Assembly (NCBI RefSeq): GCF_902712855.1
Contig: NZ_LR743507.1
Location: forward strand, 1,412,001 to 1,476,000
Reading direction: 5' to 3'
Length of the DNA stretch: 64,000 nucleotides
DNA from: Variovorax paradoxus
GTDB taxonomy: Bacteria > Pseudomonadota > Gammaproteobacteria > Burkholderiales > Burkholderiaceae_C
Shown: positions 1-8,083 of the stretch, piece by piece
How the letters are laid out: every line of letters begins with the position of its first letter
How positions within the stretch are numbered: position 1 is the stretch's first letter
Notes under the pieces: generated by a model
What the model was told of the DNA's origin: nothing
What the model saw: only the letters and a program-made list of their open reading frames with translations
Database searches by the model: none
Made by a program: the position numbers and the translations under genes

Positions 1-26
1 CACAGCGTTGCCCGCGACCCTTCCCC

Positions 27-824
27 TCAGATCATCGGCGTCACGGCCCCATCCATCGCCACGATCGCACCCGTCACATAGCTCGCCTTCGCGGACGCCA
101 GGAACACGACCATGTTGGCGATCTCGTCGGGGGTGGCGATGCGTCCGAGCGGCAGGCCGGCGGTGGCGCGTTTCAAGGCCTCGTCGGTGCCGATGCCGGC
201 GAGCTTGGCGTCGGCCTTCATGCCTTCCTGCAGCCGCTCGGTCAGGGTGAGGCCGGGGTTCACGGCGTTCACGCGGACGCCCTTGGCCGCATAGGCCGCG
301 GCCATGCCGGCGCTCACGAGCATCAAGGCGGCGTTGGCGGCGCCGCCGGCCATGTGGACGGGGCTGGCGACCTTGCCGCCCTTGCCGATGACATTGACGA
401 TGGCGCCGCTGCCGCGCTCGCCCATGCGCTGGACGACGGGATGGAGCATGTGGATGTAGGTGAAGTACTTGGCGTCCATCGCCTCGTGCCAGGACGCGGC
501 GGTGAGTTCGGCGGGCGTGGTGCGGCGCGCGGCACCGGCGGAGTTGACGAGCACGTCGACAGGGCCGAAGGCCTGCTCCGCCGCGTCGAGCGCAGCCACG
601 GCGCCGAGCGGGTCCTTGAGGTCGGCGGCGTGGAGCGAGACGCGGCCCTCCGCCTGCGCGAAGGCTTCGACCAGGCTCTGCTGGCCGCGCTGCAGGTTGG
701 AGAGGTCGCGCGAGACGAGGCTCACGCGCGCGCCTTCGCGCAGGAAGCCCAGCGCGCAGGCCAGGCCGATGCCCTTGCTGCCGCCGGTGATGAGTACGTG
801 CTGGTCCTGGAGCTGGAGGTCCAT
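27..824 (-). CDS. SDR family oxidoreductase lacking the usual YxxxK
   Basis: Short-chain dehydrogenase/reductase of 265 residues, expected to be cytosolic and NAD(P)-binding; its substrate is unknown. The glycine-rich loop ITGGSKGIGLA is near the N-terminus and an NSAG motif lies near residue 90. Where the catalytic Tyr-x-x-x-Lys normally stands the chain reads PVHMAGGAANAAL, so Tyr is His and the Lys position is Gly; it may bind a cofactor without classic SDR catalysis. I chose the ATG at 824. The frame stays open further upstream, but that part is antisense to the creatininase gene. It is divergent from that gene across 135 bases. Family call is firm, function is not. Confidence 0.85.
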   Translation of the reverse strand: MDLQLQDQHVLITGGSKGIGLACALGFLREGARVSLVSRDLSNLQRGQQSLVEAFAQAEGRVSLHAADLKDPLGAVAALDAAEQAFGPVDVLVNSAGAARRTTPAELTAASWHEAMDAKYFTYIHMLHPVVQRMGERGSGAIVNVIGKGGKVASPVHMAGGAANAALMLVSAGMAAAYAAKGVRVNAVNPGLTLTERLQEGMKADAKLAGIGTDEALKRATAGLPLGRIATPDEIANMVVFLASAKASYVTGAIVAMDGAVTPMI

Positions 825-959
825 GAAAGAGTCCTTGCCGTGATGGCGTGATGGATGAACGAGGTACGGCGGCGATTGAAGCACCGCCGCGAAATTCCTG
901 CTCGGCGCCGATCGGGCGTGGGCCGGCCCACGGGCGGGCCCAGTCAGTAAGATCGCGCG

Positions 960-1787
960 ATGAACGCTCCGACGGCTCCCTTGCCCCGCTTCTGGTCCCA
1001 GCTCACCACGCGCGACTTCGCTTCGCTCGACGCGGACGCCACGGTCGCGGTGCTGCCGCTGGGGGCCACGGAGCAGCACGGGCCGCACCTGCCGCTGGGC
1101 GTGGACACCGTGCTGGCCGACGGCATCGTGGCCGCGTCGCTGCCGCTGCTGCCGGCCGGGCTGCCCGTGCTGTTCCTGCCGACCCAGCAGATCGGCCTGA
1201 GCCCCGAGCACGCGCGCTTCGCGGGCACGCTCACGCTGTCGGCCGAGACGCTGATCCGCGTCTGGAACGAGATCGGCGCGGGCGTGGCGCGCGCGGGCGT
1301 GAAGAAGCTGGTGCTGTTCAACGCGCATGGCGGACACGTGGGCGCGATGGACATCGTGGCGCGCGAACTGCGTGCGGCGCACGGGCTCATCGTCTACAGC
1401 GTGAGCTGGTTCAACCTGCCGCTGGGCGACGCGGGCTCGCGCTTCAGCGCGCAGGAACATCGCTTCGGCGTGCACGCGGGCGAGATCGAGACCTCGATGA
1501 TGCTGGCGCTCGCGCCCCAGCAGGTTCGCATGGACGAGGCAAGGGATTTCGCTTCCACCTCGCAGCAGCGCGCGGCCGACTACGCCATCCTGGGCAACGG
1601 AAAGAGCGCCAAGCTCGGCTGGGCGATGGAGGACTACAACGTCCACGGCGCCGCGGGAAACGCGGCGGCGGCAACGGCCGGGAACGGCCAGGCGGTGGTG
1701 GATGCGGCCGCGCAGCAACTGGCGCTGCTGCTGGCGGAAGTGTCGCGGCTGCCGTTGAGCACCGCCAACACGCAGCCCTTGCCCTGA
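960..1787 (+). CDS. Creatininase family protein
   Basis: Metal-dependent amidohydrolase of the creatininase superfamily, 275 residues, presumably cytosolic. The sequence shows the family motifs GATEQHGPHLPLGVDT (about residues 36-51), FNAHGGH (about 119-125) and HAGEIETSMML (about 176-186), which supply the His, Glu and Asp metal ligands. These are the residues expected for creatininase-like amidohydrolases, but the family also includes enzymes with other cyclic amide substrates, so creatinine is not proven. The ATG at 960 begins a full-length protein. The gene is convergent with the PLP-dependent dehydratase, with only 10 bases between the stop codons, and has no obvious operon partner. Confidence 0.85.
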   Translation: MNAPTAPLPRFWSQLTTRDFASLDADATVAVLPLGATEQHGPHLPLGVDTVLADGIVAASLPLLPAGLPVLFLPTQQIGLSPEHARFAGTLTLSAETLIRVWNEIGAGVARAGVKKLVLFNAHGGHVGAMDIVARELRAAHGLIVYSVSWFNLPLGDAGSRFSAQEHRFGVHAGEIETSMMLALAPQQVRMDEARDFASTSQQRAADYAILGNGKSAKLGWAMEDYNVHGAAGNAAAATAGNGQAVVDAAAQQLALLLAEVSRLPLSTANTQPLP

Positions 1788-1797
1788 GGCCCGCCGC

Positions 1798-2763
1798 TCA
1801 GGCCGCCGCCAGCACCGCGGCGAACACGTCGGAGTCGACGTTGCCGCCGCTCACGCTGATGCCGACGGTCCTGCCGCGCCAGCGCTCCTGCTGCTGGAGC
1901 GCCGCTGCCAGCGCCGCGGCGCCTGCGCCCTCGGCCACGTTGTGGGTGTCGGCGAAGAGAACGCGCATGGCGTTCGCGATCTCGTCGTCGGTGACCATGA
2001 CCACGTCGTCGGCCTCGCGCAGGATCACCTCGACCGATTCGGGCACCGGCGTGCGGCAGGCCATGCCGTCGGCCAGCTTCGTGGTGACGGGCGACTCGAC
2101 CGGCTTGCCGGCGCGGAAGGAATCGCGGTACGCCGTGGCGTGCGCCGAGACCACGCCGATGAGCTTCGTCGACACGCCGCAATGCGCGCGCGCAGCAGCC
2201 GCGGCCGCGAAGCCCGAGCCGAGCCCGATAGGCACGAACAGCACGTCGGGCGGCGTGGCCGACAGCGCCTCGAAATACTCGACGTAGGCCGTCGACACGC
2301 CGCGCACCAGCTCGCGATGGAACGAGGGCACGCGGTGCAGGCCGTCGCGCCCGGCGAGCAGCGCCGCATGCTCGGACGCGGCCTGGAAGTCGTCGCCGTG
2401 CTCGACCAGTGTCACGCCGAGCGCGCGCATGGCGGCGTTCTTCTCGATCGAGTTGCCGTGCGGCACCACGATCGTGGCGGCCAGGCCGTGGCGCCTCGTG
2501 GCGAAGCCGACCGACTGGCCGTGGTTGCCGCGCGTGGCGCTGATGGCGTGGCGCACCTCGGGGTGCTCGCGTGCCAGCGTCTCGAAGTAGGTGAGGCCGC
2601 CGCGGATCTTGAAGGCGCCGGCCGGCGTGTGGTTCTCGTGCTTGGCCCACACGGTGGCGCCGAGGCGCCGGGACAGCAGCGGCCAGGCGTACTGCGGCGT
2701 GGGCGGCATGGCCGCGCGCACGGTGCGCTGTGCGGCTTCGATTTCTTCGCGGGTGAAACGCAT
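1798..2763 (-). CDS. Serine/threonine dehydratase-like PLP enzyme
   Basis: Fold-type II pyridoxal-phosphate enzyme of 321 residues, related to threonine ammonia-lyase and serine racemase; it would eliminate water from a hydroxy amino acid to give a 2-oxo acid and ammonia. The PLP lysine is K52 in AGAFKIRGG, the substrate loop is ATRGNHGQS, and a glycine-rich phosphate-binding loop SVSGGNVDSD lies near the C-terminus. There is no regulatory ACT domain, so it is not the biosynthetic IlvA type. I chose ATG 2763 because the protein then starts MRFTREEIEAA like the family. A LysE exporter lies 25 bases upstream and may be co-transcribed with it. Confidence 0.85.
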   Translation of the reverse strand: MRFTREEIEAAQRTVRAAMPPTPQYAWPLLSRRLGATVWAKHENHTPAGAFKIRGGLTYFETLAREHPEVRHAISATRGNHGQSVGFATRRHGLAATIVVPHGNSIEKNAAMRALGVTLVEHGDDFQAASEHAALLAGRDGLHRVPSFHRELVRGVSTAYVEYFEALSATPPDVLFVPIGLGSGFAAAAAARAHCGVSTKLIGVVSAHATAYRDSFRAGKPVESPVTTKLADGMACRTPVPESVEVILREADDVVMVTDDEIANAMRVLFADTHNVAEGAGAAALAAALQQQERWRGRTVGISVSGGNVDSDVFAAVLAAA

Positions 2764-2788
2764 CGGGTGGTCCTGCGGTGGATCGGCT

Positions 2789-3421
2789 TTACTTGCGTTC
2801 GGTGAGCGCCACGCGCACGGCCAGTGCCGCAAGCACGCTGCCCATGATGTAGCGCTGCGCGCGCAGCCAGCCGGCGCTCTGCGACAGCACGGCCGTGATG
2901 CTGGCGGCGCCGACGATCATCACCGTGTTGACCGCGGCGCTGGCCGTCATCTGCGCGATGCCCAGTTGCATGCTCTGCAGCAGCACCGAGCCGCGCTCGG
3001 GGTGGATGAACTGCGGAAAGAACGAAAGATAGAACATCGCCACCTTCGGGTTCAGCAGGTTGGTGAGGAAGCCCATGCGGAACAGCTTGCCCGGCGGATC
3101 GGCCGGCAATGCGCGCGCCTCGAACGGCGCATTGCCTCCCGGCCTGACCGCCTGCCACGCGAGCCACAGCAGGTAGGCCGCGCCGGCCACGCGGATCGCG
3201 TCGAAGGCCAGCGGCACCGCCAGCAGCAGCGCCGTGAGGCCCAGCGCCGCCGCGAACAGGTGCACCAGGAAGGCCAGCAGCACGCCGCCCAGCGAGATGA
3301 GGCCGGCGCGGCGGCCCTGGATCAGCGTGCGCGAGACGCAATAGATCATGTTCGGCCCGGGCGTGAGCGCCAGCAGCAGCGAGGCGAGGGCGAACCAGGC
3401 GATTTCGGTGAGGCTCAGCAT
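2789..3421 (-). CDS. LysE family amino-acid exporter (1 of 3)
   Basis: Inner-membrane exporter of the LysE/RhtB family, 210 residues with about six hydrophobic segments. The N-terminal TPGPNMIYCVSRTLIQGRRAG matches the family signature, and NLLNPKVAMFYLSFFPQF (about residues 118-135) is the second conserved block. Members export basic or neutral amino acids by proton exchange; the substrate cannot be read from sequence. The gene is two bases from the stop of the VOC gene upstream on the same strand and is followed by the dehydratase, so the three genes probably form one transcript. Confidence 0.9.
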   Translation of the reverse strand: MLSLTEIAWFALASLLLALTPGPNMIYCVSRTLIQGRRAGLISLGGVLLAFLVHLFAAALGLTALLLAVPLAFDAIRVAGAAYLLWLAWQAVRPGGNAPFEARALPADPPGKLFRMGFLTNLLNPKVAMFYLSFFPQFIHPERGSVLLQSMQLGIAQMTASAAVNTVMIVGAASITAVLSQSAGWLRAQRYIMGSVLAALAVRVALTERK

Positions 3422-3423
3422 GG

Positions 3424-4116
3424 TCAGAGTCCTTGGGATTCGAGCGTGACGGGACCGCGCGGCGTGTCGAGCACGGCCACGAGGTTCGGCGGGCCGGCAT
3501 CGACCGGCATGCCGCCCATGCCGATGGCGGCGAGCGCGGCCGACAGCGCCGGCGCGCGCGGGTGCGTGGCGCGCAGCGCGCGCATCGCCAGGCCCGACTT
3601 CGGCATGGCGTCGGTGGGGTGCACCGGGCCCCACTGGATCAGCGTGGGCAGCGCGCCGTAGAACAGCCGCTGGCCGTCGTCGCGCAGGGTGATCTGCCAT
3701 TCGAGCCGGCCGGCCGGCGTGTCGCGCGACGCTGCGACGAGGTGCCCCCGGTCGATGTGCGCATGCTCCTCGTGCGCGAGGGCGTGCGTGGCCGCATGCG
3801 CGTCGGGCACGCGGGCCACGAAATGAATGAGCCGCGGGCCGCGCTGCCTCAGCGCCGCCTGCAGCGCGCTGTCGTCGAGGTCGAACCAGCGGCGCGTCTT
3901 CGGGCGCGACGGCTTCCTGCCGGGCTCGATGGCGATGATCTCGAGGTAGGCCGCCGGGAAGGTATCGCTCGCGACGTTCAGCAGCCGGTTGTGCGTACCC
4001 ATCAGCGGGTGCGTTCCGCCCGGGCCCGGCGCCACGCCGAGGGTGGCTTCGCACCAGGCCACGCCCTCGTCGAGGGAGGCGGCGGCAATCACGAGGTGGT
4101 CGAGCTGCGCTTGCAT
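3424..4116 (-). CDS. VOC / glyoxalase-like domain protein
   Basis: Protein of 230 residues with a vicinal-oxygen-chelate fold of the glyoxalase-like type. It opens with QLDHLVIAAASLDEGVAWCEATLGVAP, the typical first beta-alpha unit, continues with THNRLLNV and YLEIIAIEP, and has a second half with RLEWQITLRDDG. Such proteins bind a metal and act on varied small molecules; no substrate can be named. It lies between PhzF upstream (51-base gap) and a LysE exporter immediately downstream in the same orientation, suggesting one operon for handling amino-acid-like metabolites. ATG 4116 gives a complete domain. Confidence 0.8.
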   Translation of the reverse strand: MQAQLDHLVIAAASLDEGVAWCEATLGVAPGPGGTHPLMGTHNRLLNVASDTFPAAYLEIIAIEPGRKPSRPKTRRWFDLDDSALQAALRQRGPRLIHFVARVPDAHAATHALAHEEHAHIDRGHLVAASRDTPAGRLEWQITLRDDGQRLFYGALPTLIQWGPVHPTDAMPKSGLAMRALRATHPRAPALSAALAAIGMGGMPVDAGPPNLVAVLDTPRGPVTLESQGL

Positions 4117-4167
4117 GGTGCGGTGGTCTCCTTCCGTGGCGCGGTGGCGGCTTGCCTGCTTTCCTTC

Positions 4168-5091
4168 TTACAGCGTGACGCTGCCGTCGACGCAGGTCAC
4201 GGCATCGCCGCCGACCCAGATGCGTCCCGCGGCGTCGCGCTCGATGTACACCCGGCCCGCGCGGCCCAGGCACTGGCCCTGCGCGGCGAGGTAGCGCTCG
4301 GGCATGTGGCCGTCCGCGATCAGCCACTCGGCCAGGCTCGCGTTGAGGCTGCCGGTGACGGGGTCTTCCTGCACGCCGATGGGTTCGGCGAAGGCGCGCA
4401 CCTCGAGGTCGATCTTCGCGCCGTCGTCGTTCGGCGTTGCGGGCCGGTTGCCGAAGGCGCGCGCCTCGCGGTTCGAACGGCCGATGAGCAGCGAGGTGTC
4501 GTGCGCCGCGGGCACGCCCGCCACGCCGGCCTTCACGCCGAGTTCCTTCAGCGCGCGGTGGTCGGGCTGCAGCGCCAGCACGGCATCGGCGTCGTTCACC
4601 AGCAGGCCGAACCAGACCGGGCCGTTGTCCAGCACCTGCGCCGCGATCACCTGCTGCGCCTTCAGGCCGAGCGCGCCGGCCACCTTGGCCAGCAGCGCGG
4701 GGCTCGGGGCGCTGCGCCTGAGCGGCGGTGCCGCGAACGCCAGCCGGCTGCCTTCGCGACGCAGCGGCACCAGGCCCGCGCCGCACTGCTGCACCACCTG
4801 GCCCGCGGCCTTGGGCTTGCCGCCGGCCTGCAGCCAGGCATGGCAGCTGCCGATGGTCGGGTGGCCGGCGAACGGCAGTTCGCCGCCGGGCGTGAAGATG
4901 CGCACGCGGTAGTCGGCCGCCGGGTCGGTCGGCGGCAGCAGGAAGGTGGTCTCCGACAGGTTGGTCCATTGCGCGAAGCGCTGCATCGCAGCGTCGTCGA
5001 GGTCCTGGCCGTCGATCACGACTGCGAGCGGGTTGCCGTAGTAGGCGGTCGCGGTGAAGACGTCGACTTGCTTGAAGGGGCGGGATTTCAT
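4168..5091 (-). CDS. PhzF family isomerase-like protein
   Basis: PhzF-family protein of 307 residues, made of two similar halves related to diaminopimelate epimerase. It begins KSRPFKQVDVFTATAYYGNPLAVV, and the catalytic glutamate is expected in NLSETTFLLPP (about residues 42-52). A conserved GHPTIGSCHA block (about 95-104) and the late QEDPVTGSLNASLAEWL segment support the family. PhzF in phenazine producers isomerises trans-2,3-dihydro-3-hydroxyanthranilate, but no other phenazine genes are here, so this is one of the many PhzF relatives of unknown substrate. A dispersed intergenic repeat separates it from the upstream GST gene. Confidence 0.88.
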   Translation of the reverse strand: MKSRPFKQVDVFTATAYYGNPLAVVIDGQDLDDAAMQRFAQWTNLSETTFLLPPTDPAADYRVRIFTPGGELPFAGHPTIGSCHAWLQAGGKPKAAGQVVQQCGAGLVPLRREGSRLAFAAPPLRRSAPSPALLAKVAGALGLKAQQVIAAQVLDNGPVWFGLLVNDADAVLALQPDHRALKELGVKAGVAGVPAAHDTSLLIGRSNREARAFGNRPATPNDDGAKIDLEVRAFAEPIGVQEDPVTGSLNASLAEWLIADGHMPERYLAAQGQCLGRAGRVYIERDAAGRIWVGGDAVTCVDGSVTL

Positions 5092-5140
5092 TGGGGACTC
5101 AGCAGGATCGGATCAAGGGGCGATGTCAGTCGGGATAACA

Positions 5141-5226
5141 CCGTGGAGCCGGCTTTGCCGGGCCACAGGTGTTGCCCCCTGGAAGGGGGGTGGCGAAGCG
5201 ACACGAAGTGCGCGAAGCCTGGGGGT
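5141..5226. repeat. Dispersed intergenic repeat, copy A
   Basis: An 86-base element found again at 9096-9181 in the same orientation with about 8 mismatches. It holds two hairpins, CCGGC-TTT-GCCGG and CCCCCT-GGA-AGGGGG, then GCGACACGAAGTGCGCGAAGCC. It begins at the stop codon of the minus-strand GST gene and fills its 3' flank. I associate elements of this type with Variovorax-like genomes; the role (RNA stability, termination or a REP-type element) is not known from sequence. Confidence 0.85.
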
Positions 5227-5867
5227 CATTCCAGCCCCAGGTCGAGCACGCCGCGCGTGCCCGGACGGGAAAGCAGGTCGGCGTACCAGCGCTCGACGTT
5301 CGGCCAGCCCGGCCGGCGGTATTCGGCGGCGGGCAGTCCGAACCAGCGGTGCGCCTCGCAGCCGACGGGAATGTCGGCCATGGTGAAGCGCTCGCCGCCG
5401 ATGTAGGCTCGCCTGGCGAGGTGCGCGTCGAGCATCGCGAACAGCGCCTCGCTCTCGCGCACCGATGCGTCGATGAGCGCGAACTGGCGCTCCGACGGCG
5501 GCGTGCGCACCCACTGGATGAAGGCATCGCGGCTCGCACGGTTGAGCGTGGTCTGCTGCCAGTCCATCCAGCGCTCGGCGTCGAAGCGCGCGGGCAGCTC
5601 GCTCGGATAGAGATTGCCGTGCGAGTGCCTGGCGCACAGGTAGCGCACGATCACGTTCGACTCCCACAGCGTCACCCGCTCGGCACCTTCGCCGTCGTCG
5701 ATGGCCGGCACCATGGCGTTCGGATTCAGCGCGAGGTACTCGGGCGTCTGCACGACGCCGAACTTGCCGCCGGCCTCGGTGCGCTGGAAGTCGAGCCCGA
5801 GCTCCTGCGCGCACCACACCACCTTGCGGACGTTGATCGAGCTGATGCGGCCCCAGATGTTGAGCAT
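5226..5867 (-). CDS. Glutathione S-transferase family protein
   Basis: Cytosolic glutathione S-transferase of 213 residues, expected to conjugate or isomerise small electrophiles using glutathione. The N-terminal thioredoxin-like half shows ISSINVRKVVWCAQELGLDF, the cis-proline loop NPNAMVPAIDD (about residues 48-58) and WESNVIVRYL, which forms part of the glutathione site. The all-helical C-terminal half ends with FTMADIPVGCEAHRWF and a WPNVERWYADLLSRP segment typical of the family. The start ATG at 5867 is chosen because the thioredoxin fold begins at once; the open frame upstream is antisense or out of context. It lies just downstream of a LysE exporter, five bases apart. Confidence 0.9.
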   Translation of the reverse strand: MLNIWGRISSINVRKVVWCAQELGLDFQRTEAGGKFGVVQTPEYLALNPNAMVPAIDDGEGAERVTLWESNVIVRYLCARHSHGNLYPSELPARFDAERWMDWQQTTLNRASRDAFIQWVRTPPSERQFALIDASVRESEALFAMLDAHLARRAYIGGERFTMADIPVGCEAHRWFGLPAAEYRRPGWPNVERWYADLLSRPGTRGVLDLGLE

Positions 5868-5872
5868 GTCTG

Positions 5873-6547
5873 TCAGTGTCCTTGTAGGGAAAGGGAGGCC
5901 ACGGGCGTGGCCGGTCGGTCGAGGAACAGCAGGCGCAGCGCCAGCCCGGCCATCACGAGCGCGAGCAGCGTGCGCTGGAATCTTTCGGCGCTGGGGCGGC
6001 GCTGCAGCCAGCGGCCGACCTGTCCGCCGCATGCGCCGAGCAAGGTATTGAACGCCAGCGCCGCCGCCGACAGCACCGCGCCGAGCTGCACCAGCTGCAG
6101 CGGCACGCTGCCGCGCGCGGGATCGGCGAACTGCGGCAGGAACACCATGAAGAACAGCAGCGCCTTCGGGTTGACCAGGTTGTTCAGCAGCGCCATGCGC
6201 ACGATGCGGCCAAAGGCGACCGGCGCGACCGGCCCGGCATGCGCGCCGGCGTGCAGCCTGCCGCCGCCGCGCAGCGCCTGCACCGCGAGCCACAGCAGGT
6301 ACAGCGCGCCCGCCAGGCGCAGCACGTCGAACGACGGCGGCCACGCCGCCACCAGCGCCGTGACGCCGGTGGCCGCGAACAGCGTGTGCACCAGGTCGGC
6401 CGCGGAGATGCCGAGCGCCGCCGCGAAGCCGCCGCGCGGCCCATGGGCCACGCCGTGCGACAGCACGAACGCCATGTTCGGGCCCGGGGACAGGAACAGC
6501 GCCAGGACCGCGAGCAGGAACAGCGACAGCGTGGCGAGGCCGATCAT
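5873..6547 (-). CDS. LysE family amino-acid exporter (2 of 3)
   Basis: Inner-membrane LysE/RhtB-type exporter of 224 residues with about six hydrophobic segments. The signature FLSPGPNMAFVLSHGVAHGPRGG (read here in two parts) lies at about residues 17-39, and NLVNPKALLFFMVFLPQFADP is the second conserved block. The start at ATG 6547 is chosen because it places the signature at the usual distance from the N-terminus; the open frame extends upstream into the aminotransferase gene. The stop is five bases before the GST start and the aminotransferase ends 13 bases upstream, so aminotransferase, exporter and GST are probably one transcript. Confidence 0.9.
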   Translation of the reverse strand: MIGLATLSLFLLAVLALFLSPGPNMAFVLSHGVAHGPRGGFAAALGISAADLVHTLFAATGVTALVAAWPPSFDVLRLAGALYLLWLAVQALRGGGRLHAGAHAGPVAPVAFGRIVRMALLNNLVNPKALLFFMVFLPQFADPARGSVPLQLVQLGAVLSAAALAFNTLLGACGGQVGRWLQRRPSAERFQRTLLALVMAGLALRLLFLDRPATPVASLSLQGH

Positions 6548-6560
6548 GGCGCGGGCCGGC

Positions 6561-7763
6561 TCAGATCTGCGCGGCGGCGAGCGTCTTGTCGCCGAGCAGC
6601 ACCAGCTCTTCGCGCAGCGTCTGCGCGAGCGCGGCAATGGCCGTGTCGATCTGCTCGACGCTGGCCGTCACGAACGACAGGCGCAGCGTGCGCGGGTCGC
6701 CCTCGCCGGCGTAGAACGGTGCGCCGGGCACGAAGGCCACGTTGCGCTCCACCGCCTTGGGCAGCAGCGTGACGGTGTCGATGCCCTCGGGCAGGCGCGC
6801 CCACAGGAACATGCCGCCCTTGGGCGCGTTGAACTTCACGTCCAGGCCCTTCATCTCGCGCGTGAGCGCGGCCATCATGGCGTCGCGCTGGCTCTTGTAG
6901 AGCGCGCGGATGGTGGGCACGTGGGTGTCGAGGAAACCGTCCTTCATCACTGCGGAGACCATGCGCTGCGTGAAGATCGGCGTGTGCAGGTCGACCGCCT
7001 GCTTGGCCTGCAGCAGCTTCGGATAGATCGACTTGGGTGCCACCAGGAAGCCGAGGCGCAGGCCCGGTGCCAGCACCTTCGAGAAGGAGCCCAGGTAGAT
7101 CACGCCTTCGGGGTTGCGCGCGGCCAGCGGCAGCGGAGGGGCTTCGTCGAACCAGAGTTCGCCGTAGGGGTTGTCCTCGACGATCGGCAGGCCGGCGGCG
7201 GCGGCCGCGGCGGACACCGCGGCGCGGCGCTCCTCGGTCATGGTGCGGCCGGTGGGGTTCTGGAAGTTGGGCAGCAGGTAGATGAAGCGCGCGTCCTTCG
7301 CCTTGGCCACCAGGTCGTCGACCACCACGCCGTCGTCGTCGCTGGCCACGCCCACCGGATGGGGTTCCATCGGACCGAAGGCCTGCAGCGCGCCGAGGTA
7401 GGTGGGGGTCTCGACCAGCACCTTGCTGCCCGGGTCGATCAGCACCTTGGCCACCAGGTCGAGGCCTTGCTGCGAACCGGTGGTGATGAGCACCTGCGAG
7501 GGGTCGACCTCCCACGGCAGCATGTCGGCCACGGCCTGGCGCAGCGGGCCGTAGCCTTCGCTGGCGGCGTACTGCAGGGCCGCCTGGCCGTCGTTGTGCA
7601 GCACTTCGGCGCATGCATCGGCGAAGGCCTGGATCGGGAAGGTCTTGGGCGAGGGCAGGCCGCCGGCCAGGCTGATGATGCCGGGGCGTTCGGTGACCTT
7701 GAGGATTTCACGCAGCACCGAGGGGTTCATCTTTGCGGCGCGAGCGGCGAGTTTCCAGTTCAT
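6561..7763 (-). CDS. PLP-dependent aminotransferase, fold type I
   Basis: Class I/II aminotransferase of 400 residues, similar in layout to the LysN/2-aminoadipate and aromatic aminotransferase group. It shows SLAGGLPSPKTFP near residue 34, the YAASEGYGPLRQAVA block (about 65-79), NFQNPTGRTM (about 166-175), EDNPYGELWFD and the PLP lysine in YLGSFSKVLAPGLRLGF (about 229-245). It transfers an amino group from an amino acid to a 2-oxo acid; the substrate is unassigned. ATG 7763 starts at the end of the truncated VOC frame, whose stop at 7760 overlaps it. It heads a run with a LysE exporter and GST, hinting at amino-acid breakdown and efflux. Confidence 0.9.
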   Translation of the reverse strand: MNWKLAARAAKMNPSVLREILKVTERPGIISLAGGLPSPKTFPIQAFADACAEVLHNDGQAALQYAASEGYGPLRQAVADMLPWEVDPSQVLITTGSQQGLDLVAKVLIDPGSKVLVETPTYLGALQAFGPMEPHPVGVASDDDGVVVDDLVAKAKDARFIYLLPNFQNPTGRTMTEERRAAVSAAAAAAGLPIVEDNPYGELWFDEAPPLPLAARNPEGVIYLGSFSKVLAPGLRLGFLVAPKSIYPKLLQAKQAVDLHTPIFTQRMVSAVMKDGFLDTHVPTIRALYKSQRDAMMAALTREMKGLDVKFNAPKGGMFLWARLPEGIDTVTLLPKAVERNVAFVPGAPFYAGEGDPRTLRLSFVTASVEQIDTAIAALAQTLREELVLLGDKTLAAAQI

Positions 7764-8083
7764 GGGGATCTTCTTTCAGGCGGTGAGGGTGAGATTCGGG
7801 TGGGGAGCGTACAGGCGGACCGGAGGGCCGCGCGGGGGACAGGGGGCATTTTGTTGCCGTCCGGGTCGCGCGGACAGGCGCCGCAATAGCCCTGGCCGCA
7901 GCGTGGGTGCGGGCGAGGGCCCGGCGCGCCTTCGTCGAGGCCGCCGTGGCGCAGGGCCGCCTCGTGGGCGGCGTCGATGGCGTCGGTGCCGGGCGCGTCG
8001 CGCGCGACCCTGCTGCCGTTGCCGGCGCTGGCGGGTTCACCGTCCAGCGCGATGTACATGTTTGGGAAGCGCGGACCGGACAT
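7760..8083 (-). pseudogene. Truncated VOC domain remnant
   Basis: A 107-codon frame that starts on the stop of the EamA gene upstream and runs into the aminotransferase start. Its sequence resembles only the second half of a glyoxalase/VOC protein: MYIALDGEPASAGNGSRVA, then DAIDAAHEAALRHGGLDEGAPG and GYCGACPRDPDGNKM, the usual VOC tail motif being YYGAFVRDPDGN. The N-terminal beta-alpha unit is missing, and the region around PHPRCGQGYCGACP looks altered. I read it as a decayed gene or a 5' deletion. A small translated protein coupled to the exporter cannot be ruled out, because ATG 8083 is in place. Confidence 0.6.

Noticed and set aside
848..2287. Long open frame on the plus strand covering the creatininase and dehydratase region
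   Set aside because: It is Arg/Ala/Gly-rich, has no family motifs and is a different frame of the creatininase gene and antisense to the dehydratase, as expected at high GC.
2789..4969. Long open frame upstream of the LysE exporter on the minus strand
   Set aside because: Only the last 210 codons have protein-like sequence (LysE). The upstream part runs through the VOC and PhzF genes in another frame.
5169..7889. 906-codon open frame on the plus strand
   Set aside because: Antisense to GST, LysE and the aminotransferase, which all have clear family motifs. Its composition is typical of an antisense shadow.
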